This document shows, one piece after another, positions 36,190 to 46,757 of a stretch of DNA of 64,000 nucleotides. How positions within the stretch are numbered: the stretch's first letter is position 1; every line of letters starts with the position of its first letter. The position numbers and the translations under genes were made by a program. Under the pieces are notes generated by a model. That model was not told the DNA's origin and searched no databases. It was given only the letters and a program-made list of their open reading frames with translations. The stretch covers positions 3,734,501 through 3,798,500 of the forward strand of contig JAITYX010000011.1 in assembly GCA_021018815.1 (NCBI GenBank), in the 5' to 3' direction. The stretch is from Talinum fruticosum. Its lineage: Eukaryota; Streptophyta; Magnoliopsida; Caryophyllales; Talinaceae.

Positions 36190-37730
36190 TAATTTCATTC
36201 GACAAGTTAGGTCTCTTATCACATGATCATACATTTTTTTTCAATAAACTCTTGCATTCGATTTCTTTTAATTTCTCACTTGTTGCTCAAAATTCATTTA
36301 AGCTTCAAAATTGTCACAATTTTATAAAGGTTTATTCTTCCTTCTTCCTCAACTTGATTAAACATTCCGAATTTCTTTTCAATCCTTATATCTCTTTGAA
36401 TAATATGCCAAACCTTCTTTAAGATCGTTATTCACTTAATCATTCATGTCTTATTGTAATCTAAGCACCTATGGGCTTATTTCTTACCTCATCATAACTA
36501 AGAGTGCTCGGATTAAAATTTCACCGAATTATCTCTGAATGTCAAAAATACCACTAATTAATTTGATGATCAATAATTGCCACTAAACTAGTTATTACAG
36601 GTAAAAATGTCACTTTAACTTATTTTATCCAGTCCAACACCACCGATCTATTGACCCCGTGTACGAACAAAATTTCATCAGTGGCATTTTTTACCGTTAA
36701 TAACTAGTACGAGTGGCAATTGTTGATCATTAAATTAATTAGTGGCATTTTTGACATTTTGAGATAATTCAATGACATTTTAATCCAAGCACTCTCATAT
36801 CTTACTTCAAACAAGATCTCCATTGAATCCAATAAAACCTTCAACTTCATAGCCAATTTACATTTATTTCATATTTTCAATCCAAAACTTAATACAGACC
36901 CAATTTCCATTTAACTCACATACATGAATATACATCCATATTCTATCAAATTAATTCACTCTTGCATAACTAAACCAAGATTCAATTACATTAATTTGCT
37001 AAAGTTTAGCACATATATACACAAATAAATTCAATCTTCCATCAATCTTCAATTACACATCCTTGAAAGCAACTCACAATAACATACATATTCATATTCC
37101 AATCATCCTCATTATCTTTCTTCCAATTCTTCCACAACTAATCCCCAAACACATATATACTCCTCAAATTATTTAATTGAACCACAAATTTATAATTAAA
37201 TTTAATTAAAGGAGGAGAGTAGAAGAAATACCTCAAAGTGATTAGGGATGTAATTGGATGTGGGGGTCATGGTGGTGATGCCCGGTGTCGTGGGTGTCCG
37301 GTTGTCGGCGGCCGAAGAGTGGCGGCGACACCAGCCCAGCGCGGCAGCAGCAAGGCGGGCAGCTGGGCGGCATCTCCGACCCTTTTCTCGGAGGAAACAG
37401 AGAAGCAAGAGGGGAGGAGATTCGACAAGGCAACGGCCTTGGGTCCCGACTGGCGGCCATCGGGCAGCGAGACGTAGGAGCCGACAGCCGACCGGTGGTG
37501 GCGGTGGAGGGCGAAGCAACAGAGAGAAGGAGGTTGAGTAAGGGAGATGAGAGAGAGTGGGGTTTGTGGGTTTCTTTTAATGAACTTTCAAACGCAACTT
37601 TCCCCTTCCCCTTTTGATTTATTTAGGCCTAGCAATGGCAGCACCCAATTTACCTTTTTCCTCTTCTTTCCTTTTTTTGGTCAAATTAATTTTTTTGATC
37701 TTATCTCATTTTGTATCACTACTCCAATAA
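36190..37730. other. Intervening DNA with a MITE and a GC-rich exon-like block
   Basis: Mostly AT-rich sequence. It holds a MITE at 36502-36794 (listed separately) and a GC-rich block at 37235-37560 that on the minus strand ends CTTTGAG|GTATTTC, like the leader exon of CACTA B at 35500. It may be the leader of another lost transposon or host gene. No protein family is recognisable; the overlapping ORFs on both strands reflect base composition. Confidence 0.4.
36502..36794. mobile_element. 293-bp MITE with about 110-bp inverted repeats
   Basis: Ends GAGTGCTCGGATTAAAAT and, inverted, GAGTGCTTGGATTAAAAT. The arms stay alignable for about 110 bases through ATGTCAAAAAT.CCACTAATT and GATCAA.AATTGCCACT. 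Flanks CATAACTAA and TCATATCTTA suggest a degraded 9-bp target duplication (Mutator-like), but this is not firm. Confidence 0.8.
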
Positions 37731-37923
37731 CAGTAAGAGTATCACTACTTGCCTATCATCATTTGCCTCCACTAGTAATCAATCTCTTAGCCACTCATCT
37801 CCTCTTAATCTCTAATCCTCTCTCTTGAGAGCCTACTATGCAATCTCTTGTACAAGTTTTGATTCAATCTATCAAAGTAAGTTTTGATTCAACATCTTCG
37901 TTACTTTAATCTTCTTTTATTCA

Positions 37924-38208
37924 GTTATTTCCATTTAAAGTTTCAATCTTTCGTTTTGCAAATCAATTTGTTAAGTTAATTTGTCACTCTGCCTTCCCGC
38001 TATTCAACCATACCCGGTCCCAAGCTGCTTCCCTAGTTCCTAGATCGGTCCTGTCTTCGATTGGCTCGATACCAATCAAAGACAGGATCGATCTAGGAGC
38101 TAGGAAGCAGCTCGGACCGGGTATGGTTGAATAGCGGGAAGGCAGAGTGACAAATTAACTTAACAAATTGATTTGCAAAACGAAAGATTGAAACTTTAAA
38201 TGGAAATA
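37924..38208. repeat. Large palindrome of viral leader sequence
   Basis: Two arms of about 138 bases, 37924-38064 and 38072-38208, are inverted copies with few mismatches around a 7-base centre. Each arm is the part of the viral leader next to the primer site; the centre itself reads TGGTATCGAGCC on the minus strand, a primer-site remnant. It is followed directly by the intergenic region of the minus-strand copy. Confidence 0.85.
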
Positions 38209-38900
38209 ATCGAAGACAAGACCGATCTAGGAGTTAGGGAAGCGACTTGGGAAGCTGGGGTATGGTTGAATAGCGGGGAGGCAGAGTGACAAATTAATTT
38301 CACAAATTGATTTTCAAAACAAAAGATTAAAACTGTAAATGGAAATAACTAAATAAAAGATTGAAGTAACAAAGATGTTGAATCAAAACTTACTTTGATT
38401 GATTGAAATGAAACTTGATATAAGAGAGTTTGGATAGTTGGCTCTCAAGAGAGAGATTGGAGATACAAAGGGATATTGTGGATGTGTAGTGACTTGTATG
38501 ATGAGTTGTGTGGTGAGTTGTGCTCTATTGAGCTAAAGGAGTACATATTTATAGAATACAATCATGAATTAGTAAGTGACACTTGGACGGTTGAAGATGC
38601 TTGATTGTAATGGAATCATAATCTTGAAAATATCTTCTTACAATGTTGAATTATTGGAGCAATATTGATTGGACCAAAAGTATGAATAGTAGCTGATGAA
38701 TTATTTTGCCGACAACTTTAGTTGAATAGGATTAATAAATCTTCACATGGCAACGAGTACCATCCACCACAAGAGTGAACAGTAGTGTCCTTTTTCTTGA
38801 ACAAGTAGTGTCTTTTCTCTTGAACATTAAGTGAACAAGTAATGTCCACTTCCTTCCCGGGAAAAAAAGAGAAGTGAAATTGTAAAATTTCACTTAGAAA
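38209..38900 (-). promoter_or_regulatory. Viral intergenic region, left copy (3' side of minus-strand virus)
   Basis: Nearly identical to 44085-44700 and, inverted, to 49720-50460. Contains TATAAATA on the minus strand (38553-38546), then a leader with a CTCTCTTGAGAG inverted repeat. It ends exactly next to the primer-site position. In an integrated copy this acts as a terminal redundancy much like an LTR. Confidence 0.8.
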
Positions 38901-38954
38901 AACCTACATAAAAATTGTGAGAATAATATTTTTTTTAATACCCTGTAAGGGTTA

Positions 38955-40104
38955 AATACTATATGGGTCCTGGGCGCAAGGCCCATCAAAAGGATCATAA
39001 TCGATTGAATAGATGTTGAAGAATTAGATGAATTTGTGCTTGTCTTCGGGAGTAATTGTTGTTGCTGCTTCTTGAGTAGCTTGATCTCTTGCTTGAGCAG
39101 TTGAATTTCTTCATCTTGAACTTTTTCTTTTCCTTTTGAATTCTTTTCTTGCTTTTGTGGGGTAATAGGAGCTGGTTGAATGGATGGACTTGTCTTAATA
39201 CCCAAGGCCGCTTGGATATTAAACTTTTCCCACCATTTAATCTTGTATTCACGAACTAATGAATATGATGTTGGAGGTTTGTAATGTTGAGTAATTGAGA
39301 ATGACCAGCAAAAAATCCAAGGAAATCCGGATTTTTATAGAATGATATTTTCTTGAGATCCGGACTGATGGTCGGGACGTTTGAGTAGTCTGCTGTAATG
39401 TTTCTTGACTTCATCCGGCCATATATCTTGAGTAGATCCCATGGTCATCCACCATTCATAGAACCAAATGGGAAATTGAATTTCTGTTCTTGTGTCAAAA
39501 CTAATAAACCATGAATGATTGAATGGTTTATATAAAAATGTGTAATATCAAGCCTTTTCGTAATCTATGTAATTGTAGCCTGGCAAATTGAATGGTTGAG
39601 AAAATGGCTTGCTTGTATATTTACTAGGAAAATCTTTCCCAGTAAGTATTTTGAGGATTCTAAGTTTTGAGTAGGTTATTTGATTAGGATTGGTGCGATC
39701 CGGAATATGCTTGAATTTCTGCATATTTTGAATTAACCGAATGAATTCGTAAAAAGTTTGAGAGGGTTATCATTAATAAAGTAAAATTCGGGTGTAAAAA
39801 TAGTTTTGACGAAATCATTGAGTTGAGAAAGGGATTGAGGTTGTCTAAATTTTATATAGACAACGTGTTCTTTGTTTGGTTTTGTGAAATATTTGGAATC
39901 AAAAGAGGAATCTAGTCTTGTGGGTTTTTGAAACTTTGTAGAAGCTTGAACGTAGTACAAGAGAGGAAATTCTTGATTAGGTAAAACTTGAAATGAATTT
40001 GACACGAGGATTGAATATCGTGAAGGAGTTGATGTGATTGTCTTTACAGACATAATCGTTGAGCGAGTTTGAATAATTCTTTCTTTCTTTTCGTCTTGAT
40101 TCAT
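38955..40104 (-). pseudogene. Unrecognised viral ORF in the polymerase position, with shared C-terminal tail
   Basis: Where reverse transcriptase and RNase H should follow the protease, this copy has a different reading frame from about 40104. Its first 123 residues are open (40104-39733). It continues after frame changes through a Trp-rich stretch (FPIWFYEWW near 39465, WWEKFN near 39230) to a Lys/Gln-rich coiled-coil tail (EEIQLLKQEIKLLKKQQQQ near 39100) and ends before 38950. Only the tail is shared with the plus-strand copy (49440-49665). No polymerase motif is present. I recognise no domain and assign no function; it may be the second-component-specific protein of a divided virus. Confidence 0.7.
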
Positions 40105-40249
40105 ATTGAGAGCTGAAAGGAAGAAATCTTTGTCAAAAATAATATTGATTAAAGAATGCTTTTTAAGAGATAAATCTTTTGAAATTATTGAAGATAAAAA
40201 TTTGAAAGAAATACATTTTCCAAGAATTTACGTATGAACACCGATTCAT

Positions 40250-40534
40250 CAACTTTGAAAGGATAGATTTGAGTAATGAAAGGGGTACCTAGAATAACTT
40301 CTTAACCTATGTCTCTAACAAGGACAAAAGTATTCTTGAAGTAATAACCTTGATTACAAATATAAGCATTTGATAATTTATATTTAATTTGTAGTGCCGT
40401 TCCATTAGCACTATGTAGACGTTCTTTAGTTTTTTCATAAAACTTAGATGGAATTAATCCTTCTTTAATACAATTTTGATCTGCACCGCTATCAAGTAGA
40501 GCAATAGTATTGAGTTCAAAGCTATCATTAATCT
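40250..40534 (-). pseudogene. Viral aspartic protease region, minus-strand copy
   Basis: Active-site motif LDSGA at 40496-40482 and a downstream VILGTPFI motif near 40290, the flap/second motif of pararetroviral proteases. A TAA at 40304-40302 interrupts the frame where the other copy has CAA. The protease would process the viral polyprotein. Confidence 0.85.
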
Positions 40535-41165
40535 TTAGGGTAATATAAATATACCATTTTGATAATTAACATGATTAATTGTGGAAATAAATTGTTGATT
40601 AATAGAAGAACTTGGGGTATCTTCATTGTTATTTGAAGAACTTGATTTATCCTCAATTAATGATATTCTTGTTTCTAATTCTAAATCTTTAGTTTGAAGA
40701 AAGCATAAATTTTGATTAATCACTTTAATTTGTTCTTTGAGATTATGGACTTCCAATTTTAAGTCTTGAATATTAACTACCTTTAAAATATTTGAAGTAT
40801 CATATTTTTCAAATATTTTAATAATATTGAAATTAGGAGGAGTAGCTTTTAATAAATCTTCTTTTATTAAAATACTTTTGAGTTTCTCTTAATATTCCTT
40901 TCTTAGTTTCGAATCTTGAATTTGTTCAATTAAATCTAATAAAATTCTTTTTCGTTTTTAGTGGTTGTCATCATATTAATGCATTTGTAACAAATTCTAG
41001 TTGATTCATTTCCGATGAATAATCACTTGAATTGCTTTCTATTTCGTAAAGACCATTGTCTTTAGAATCGAGAGGATGAATTTTCAGAATGTACTTGGAG
41101 TGTCTTTGGGTTCAAATAAAGAAATAATATTTTCTTGAATTTCTTGATTATCACCACAAATTTCA
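40535..41165 (-). pseudogene. Linker between zinc knuckle and protease, minus-strand copy
   Basis: Lys/Glu/Asn-rich segments with coiled-coil character (NLKEQIKVINQNLCFLQTKD near 40745-40690), collinear with 46960-47593 of the other copy. Frame changes occur near 40900 and 41070. Confidence 0.7.
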
Positions 41166-41185
41166 TTTAATTTTTCTTTAACTTT

Positions 41186-41385
41186 GCAATTTTTTGCATA
41201 ATGACCTTGTTTGTTACATTTAAACAAACAACTTTATTAGTAGTTTTCTTTTTTGAAATACTTTTCTTAGGAGCTATATTTGCTTTATTGTTATTAGTAT
41301 GATTAAATTGTTTCTTTTTATTGACTTGATTTGCTCTTCTTTTTGAACAGTAAAGAGCCTCATTTTTGGAAGACGAAAGCTTCAC
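41186..41385 (-). pseudogene. Viral zinc-knuckle region, minus-strand copy
   Basis: A basic segment (41385-41240) leads to a CCHC knuckle at 41230-41186 that reads C-X3-C-X4-H-X4-C in one frame. The family spacing is C-X2-C, and the preceding basic segment is open in a different frame, so a one-base shift lies right at the knuckle. This nucleic-acid-binding block is absent from the plus-strand copy. Confidence 0.75.
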
Positions 41386-41548
41386 AAAAAGAACCTAACT
41401 CTTTTCGTGTAGCGAGCTTTATCTCGTTGAATATCTTGCTTGTAATTTTAGTTCATTGCATAAAGAAATACATTCCTTTTTAATAAATCCTAATAATTGA
41501 CCGAATGTAACTTGATCATATGGAATTGGATCTTTACCGTGACTTCTT

Positions 41549-42385
41549 TCAATTTGTTGAATATTCTTTGAGAAAATAAATTTGGTATCCTGAAATGAAT
41601 TTTTCTTTCCAATATGGTTGACGACAATCTTGTCTTTTTAATAGATATGTGAAATAAGTATCTTTATACCAATTGTAATCTTCTAGAGTAGGACATCTTA
41701 AATTTATTAGTAAAATTTCTTGACCACTTAACATATCTTTTGGAGTACCTAAAAGATTGACAACCATTGTATGGACTAGAGTATAGACAACTTCTTTATG
41801 ATTTTTGATACTCGGACGTTCTTCGTCTTTCATGTAATTATCCCACCAAGATTTTAATGATCCGGTGAAACCCGAAACTAATAAATCAAAAGCTTGAGTT
41901 TCTGGAGCACCTTTGGATGTGTAGGCAGCATATGCCATCATCATCCTATGGAGAATAATTAATGCTTCATGTTCGAATTTTCCATCTATATTCCATTCAT
42001 AGATGAAAGTATCGTCAAAGGCTTCCGTAATAACCGATTTTATTGATTCCAGTTGAAGATATGGAGGAGTGCTTCTAGAATAATAAAGAATTTTTTTCTT
42101 ATTAAAGATTTTATTGATATCTTGATCTTCTTGGGAAATATCTAAAACATTAACGTAATTACTTGAACTAGCTGCTTGTTTTAACTTTTCATCTATCTTT
42201 TTAATTAATGGGCTATCCGGAATTTCTAAATTTTTATTCTTATTGAATTTAATGAGAGGATATGAAATATCATCTAGGAATCCTGGTTTTATTGACTCTC
42301 TATTTAAATCTAAACTTTCTAATTTTTTGGATAATAAATCAATATCTTCCTTTTTATATATTACTTCTATTTGAGTAGAAACCAC
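41549..42385 (-). pseudogene. Viral coat protein region, minus-strand copy
   Basis: A 278-residue open stretch. The first about 65 residues (VSTQIE...LIKKIDE) are shared with the plus-strand copy (46758-46965). The rest, with GFTGSLKSWWDNYM near 41860 and a Tyr/Trp-rich end, has the character of the caulimovirid capsid core and has no counterpart in the other copy. Role: capsid assembly. The open stretch ends in a frame change before the zinc knuckle. Confidence 0.75.
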
Positions 42386-42588
42386 ATTAACTTGTTGAGA
42401 TACTGTATGTAAGACTTGATTAGTATAGTTATTTTGATGATAAACCTTTTAATATCTTCTAAAGCTACTTGAGAATTATCTCGGATCGTTTCTTCCTATT
42501 TTGAATGGAGTAGCATGAATATGACCTTGATCTGTAGAGATTAAAATTTCTTGTACAGGAGGAGTTATGGAAGTAAATATATTTCCAT

Positions 42589-43041
42589 TTAATAATGTTC
42601 ATTTTTTACTAAGATTTTGATTAGTATTAATTTCTTTAATACTAAGAGGATCCGGTAAATTATTTTCGAAGCAAATATGGTCCACCAGGTAAAGAATAGA
42701 ATATTACATTCACTTCTTTCCATTAATGAATACCATTCTTGCCTTATGAATGCTTGAACTTTTAAATCAAAATGGGATAAAAACCATTCTTTTTTATCTC
42801 TATTCTCAATTGAATTAAAATCTTCTCTTAAGTATTCTTTATTAATTTCAAAGGGTTTTGTAATGACATTAATAGAAGAATATGTAGGAGGTTGCATAGT
42901 TGAATGAGTAGGAGAACCTATTGATGAATTATCTTCGTCAATTGGTTCTGCTATAGGTGATTTGTAATAGATTTTTGAGAAAGAGGAATCCTCTTCTTGA
43001 TTATTTTTTAAATAATCATAATTAGTACACCTTGAAGGCAT
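42589..43041 (-). pseudogene. Region between movement and coat domains, minus-strand copy
   Basis: A 150-residue open stretch starting MPSRCTNYDYLKNN, with an acidic Pro/Ser/Thr segment. It is collinear and nearly identical with 46099-46540 of the plus-strand copy. No domain is recognised; it is part of the first viral polyprotein. Confidence 0.7.
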
Positions 43042-43148
43042 TGAAAAAGAAGATCGAGGAAGATCTCCTTTTTCGGAGAGTCTAGAAGAAAAGGTTCTTT
43101 CATTAATAGAATTAAATCTTATTAATACTCTATCATCTGGTTCTTCAA

Positions 43149-43931
43149 TTACTTGTTGTATATATTCTTTTGAGCAATATTTCTAGGTTGTTTAATATTT
43201 TGAATAATAAATTCTTGAGGAATAGTTATCTCATTCCATTTTAATAATTTAGGAGTAAAAGTTGAAACATTTTCAGATTCAATTTTTAATAAAATTGCCT
43301 CATCAAGAGAAGGCTTTAATAAGCATCTTGGATTAAGTTGAGAAGTTAGTACTTTGAAATAAACTCTGTAAGTAATAACAAAATTTCTTGAAAGTTCTCT
43401 AAATTGTACTTTTGAATCATTTTGTAAATGAATATCTAATAATAATGTATCCATGATCCAACGATCATTTAGATCTACTGAATAATTTGGACGAGCAGTT
43501 GAAATAAATAGGACATTACATATATTAGTTTGAATCATAACTAATAATGAATCTTTGTAACGAATTAATCTATTATCTCTAAGAGCCATGAATATAGGAC
43601 AATCTAATCCTAATCTTGTTAAAGGTTTGAGAGCTATTTGAATCATACCAAAATGAATATATTTGTATTTTTCTTTATATTTTTTAATAGAGATATTTGA
43701 AAGTAACTTAAGAGTTTGGACTTCTTCATCTAAACTAAATGTTTCTTCTTGATCTTTTATTGAGAAAGCGATATTGAAATCAAACTTTCCTATTTGATAA
43801 ATTGTTTCTATCTTTTATTTTGGAATAGACCAATTTGAGAAATCAACTTGACAACTAACTTCCTTGCTATTGACCACACTAGTACTCTTACTACTACCTA
43901 GACTTAGACGATCTCTAACCCAAGAGGCCAT
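43149..43931 (-). pseudogene. Viral movement protein, minus-strand copy
   Basis: Starts at 43931 (MASW), 138 nt downstream of the primer site. The alignable open part at 43646-43149 carries the 30K-type movement-protein core (LTRLGLDCPIFMALRD, then a DLNDRWIMDTLLLDI stretch). A TAA at 43817-43815 interrupts it where the other copy has CAA. Role: passage of virus through plasmodesmata. Confidence 0.8.
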
Positions 43932-44068
43932 CCGAGTTATGCTTGAATACTTAGTTCGAATTATGCACATACTATCGGGACCACCGGGACCACCTCACAC
44001 GGCTGACCAACGAGATAACACGGGGCGACCAACGCTAGCTATGGTGTAACACCAACCAAATAAACAAA

Positions 44069-44084
44069 CTTGGCTCTAATACCA
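44069..44084 (-). promoter_or_regulatory. tRNA-Met primer-binding site of the minus-strand virus
   Basis: The minus strand reads TGGTATTAGAGCCAAG, one change from the TGGTATCAGAGC core complementary to plant initiator tRNA-Met that primes reverse transcription in all plant pararetroviruses. Confidence 0.85.
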
Positions 44085-44700
44085 ATCGAAGACAGGACCG
44101 ATCTAGGAGTTAGGGAAGCATCTCGGGAAGCTGGGGTATGGTTGAATAGCGGGGAGGCAGAGTGACAAATTAATTTCACAAATTGATTTTAAAACGAAAG
44201 ATTAAAACTGTAAATGGAAATAACTAAATAAAAGATTGAAGTAACAAAGATGTTGAATCAAAACTTACTTTGATTGATTGAAATGAAACTTGATATAAGA
44301 GAGTTTGGATAGTTGACTCTCAAGAGAGAGATTGGAGATACAAAGGGATATTGTGGATGTGTAGTGAGTTCTATGATGAGTTGTGTTGTGAGTCGTGCTC
44401 TATTGAGCTAAAGGAGTACATATTTATAGAATACAATCATGAATTATTAAGTGACACTTGGACGGTTGAAGATGCTTGATTGTAATGGAATCATAATCTT
44501 GAAAATATCTTCCAAGCAATGTTGAATTATTGGAGCAGTATTGATTGGACCAAAAGTATGAATAGTAACTCGATGAATTATTTTGCCGATAGCTTTAGTT
44601 GAATAGGATTAATAAATCTTCACATGGCAACGAGTACCATCCACCACAAGAGTAAACAATGAGTGTCCTTTTTCTTGAACAGTAAGTGAACATTATTGAT
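44085..44700 (-). promoter_or_regulatory. Viral intergenic region/promoter, 5' side of the minus-strand virus
   Basis: Second copy of the region at 38209-38900, in the same orientation and nearly identical. TATAAATA lies on the minus strand at 44428-44421 and the leader runs to the primer site at 44084. Together with 38209-38900 it gives the minus-strand virus a direct terminal redundancy of about 0.6 kb. Confidence 0.8.
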
Positions 44701-45062
44701 TACAAGTACAATAGTAGTGGATTAAAATCACTACTTGCCTATCATCCCTTGCCTCACTTGTAATCAATCTCTTAGCCACTCATCTCCTCTTAATCTCTAA
44801 CCTCTCTCTTGAGAGCTTTCATTCCAAACTCTATTGTACAAGTTTTGATTCAATCTATCAAAGTAAGTTTGTTTCAACATCTTTATTATTTCAATCAAGC
44901 TTTATTCGGTTATTTCCATTTAAAGTTTTAATCTTTCGTTTTGCAAATTAATTTGTTAAATTAATTTGTCGCTCTACCTCCCCGCTATTCAACCATACCC
45001 AGTCCCCGAGCTGCTTCCCTAGCTCCTAGATCGATCCTGTCTTCGACTGGTATCGAGTCAAG
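44701..45062 (+). promoter_or_regulatory. Leader and primer site of the plus-strand virus
   Basis: Homologous to the downstream half of the viral intergenic region but without the TATA part, ending in a degenerate primer site TGGTATCGAGTCAAG (45048-45062). It abuts the minus-strand intergenic region at about 44700, forming the head-to-head junction. A related copy is at 37738-38064. Confidence 0.75.
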
Positions 45063-45216
45063 TTTGTTTATTTGGTTGGTGTTACGCCATAGCTAGCGTT
45101 GGTCACCCCCGTGTTATCCGTTGGTCAGCCGGTGTGAGGTGATCCCGGTGTGGGTGGTCCCGATGGTCCCGATAGTATGTGCATAATTCTGAACTAAGTA
45201 TTCAAGCGTAACTCGG

Positions 45217-45980
45217 ATGGCCTCTTGGGTTAGAGATCGTCTAAGTCTAGGTAGTAGTAAGAGTACTAGTATGGTCAATAGTAAGGAAGTTAGTTGTCAA
45301 GTTGATTTCTCAAATTGGTCTATTCCAAAACAAAAGATAGAAACAATTTATCAAATAGGAAAGTTTGATTTCAATACTGCTTTTTCAATAAAAGATCATG
45401 AAGAAACATTTAGTTTAGGTGAAGAATTCCAAACTCTTAAGTTACTTTCAAATATCTCTATTAAAAAATATAAAGAAAAATACAAATATATTCATTTTGA
45501 TATGATTCAAATAGCTCTCAAACCTTTAACAAGATTAGGATTAGATTGTGCTATATTCATGGCTCTTAGAGATAATAGATTAATTTGTTACAAAGATTCA
45601 TTATTAGCTATGATTCAAACTAATATATGTAATGGTCCTATTTATTTCAACTACTTGTCCAAATTATTCGAGTAGATCTAAATGATCGTTGGATCATGGA
45701 TACAATAATATTAGATATTCATTTACAAAATGATTCAAAAGTACAATTTAGAGGACTTTCAAGAAATGTTGCTATTACTTACAGAGTTTATTTCAAAGTA
45801 CTAACTTCTCAACTTAATCCAAGATGCTTATTAAAGCCTTCTCTTGATGAGACAATTTTATTAAAAATTGAATCGAAAATGTTTCAACTTTTACTCCTAA
45901 ATTATTAAAATGGAATGAGATACAAGAATTTATTATTCAAAATATTAAACAACCTAGAAATATTGCTCAAAAGAATATAT
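45217..45980 (+). pseudogene. Viral movement protein, plus-strand copy
   Basis: Starts MASWVRDRLSL at 45217 and stays open to 45675, then shifts frame and continues at 45696-45908. The 30K-type core (LTRLGLDCAIFMALRD; DIHLQNDSKVQF) is present and nearly identical to the minus-strand copy, which is open across the point where this copy shifts. Confidence 0.85.
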
Positions 45981-46098
45981 ACAACAAGTAATTGAAGAAC
46001 CAGATGATAGAGTATTAATAAGATTTAATTCTATTAATGAAAGAACCTTTTCTTCAAGACTCTCCGAAAAAGGAGATCTTCCTCGATCTTCTTTTTCA

Positions 46099-46550
46099 AT
46101 GCCTTCAAGGTGTACTAATTATGATTATTTAAAAAATAATCAAGAAGAGGATTCCTCTTTCTCAAAAATCTATTACAAATTACCTATAGTAGAACCAATT
46201 GACGAAGATAATTCATCAATAGGTTCTCCTACTCATTCAACTATGCAACCTCCTACGTATTCTTCTATTAATGTCATTACAAAACCCTTTGAAATTAATA
46301 AAGAATACTTAAGAGAAGATTTTAATTCAATTGAGAATAGAGATAAAAAGAATAGTTTTTATCCCATTTTGATTTAAAAGCTCAAGCATTCATAAGGCAA
46401 GAATGGTATTCATTAATGGAAAGAATTGAATGTAATATTCTATTCTTTGCACTGGTGGACCATATTTGCTTCGAAAATAATTTACCGGATCCTCTCGGTA
46501 TTAAAGAAATTAATACTAATCAAAATCTTAGTAAAAAATGAACATTATTA
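46099..46550 (+). pseudogene. Region between movement and coat domains, plus-strand copy
   Basis: MPSRCTNYDYLKNN start, open to 46377, then frame-shifted. Collinear with 43041-42589. No domain recognised. Confidence 0.7.
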
Positions 46551-46757
46551 AATGGAAATATATTTACTTCCATAACTCCTCCTGTACAAGAAATTTTAAT
46601 CTCTACGAGATCAAGGTCATATTCATGCTCCTCCATTCAAAATAGGAAGAAACGATCCGAGATAATTCTCAAGTAGCTTTAGAAGATATTAAAAAGGTTT
46701 ATCATCAAAATAACTATACTAATCAAGTCTTACATACGAGTATCTCAATAAGTTAAT

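Noticed and set aside
37202..37617. GC-rich ORFs on both strands as a host gene
   Set aside because: No domain, open in several frames at once, and the only support is one splice-like signal; kept as an exon-like block only.
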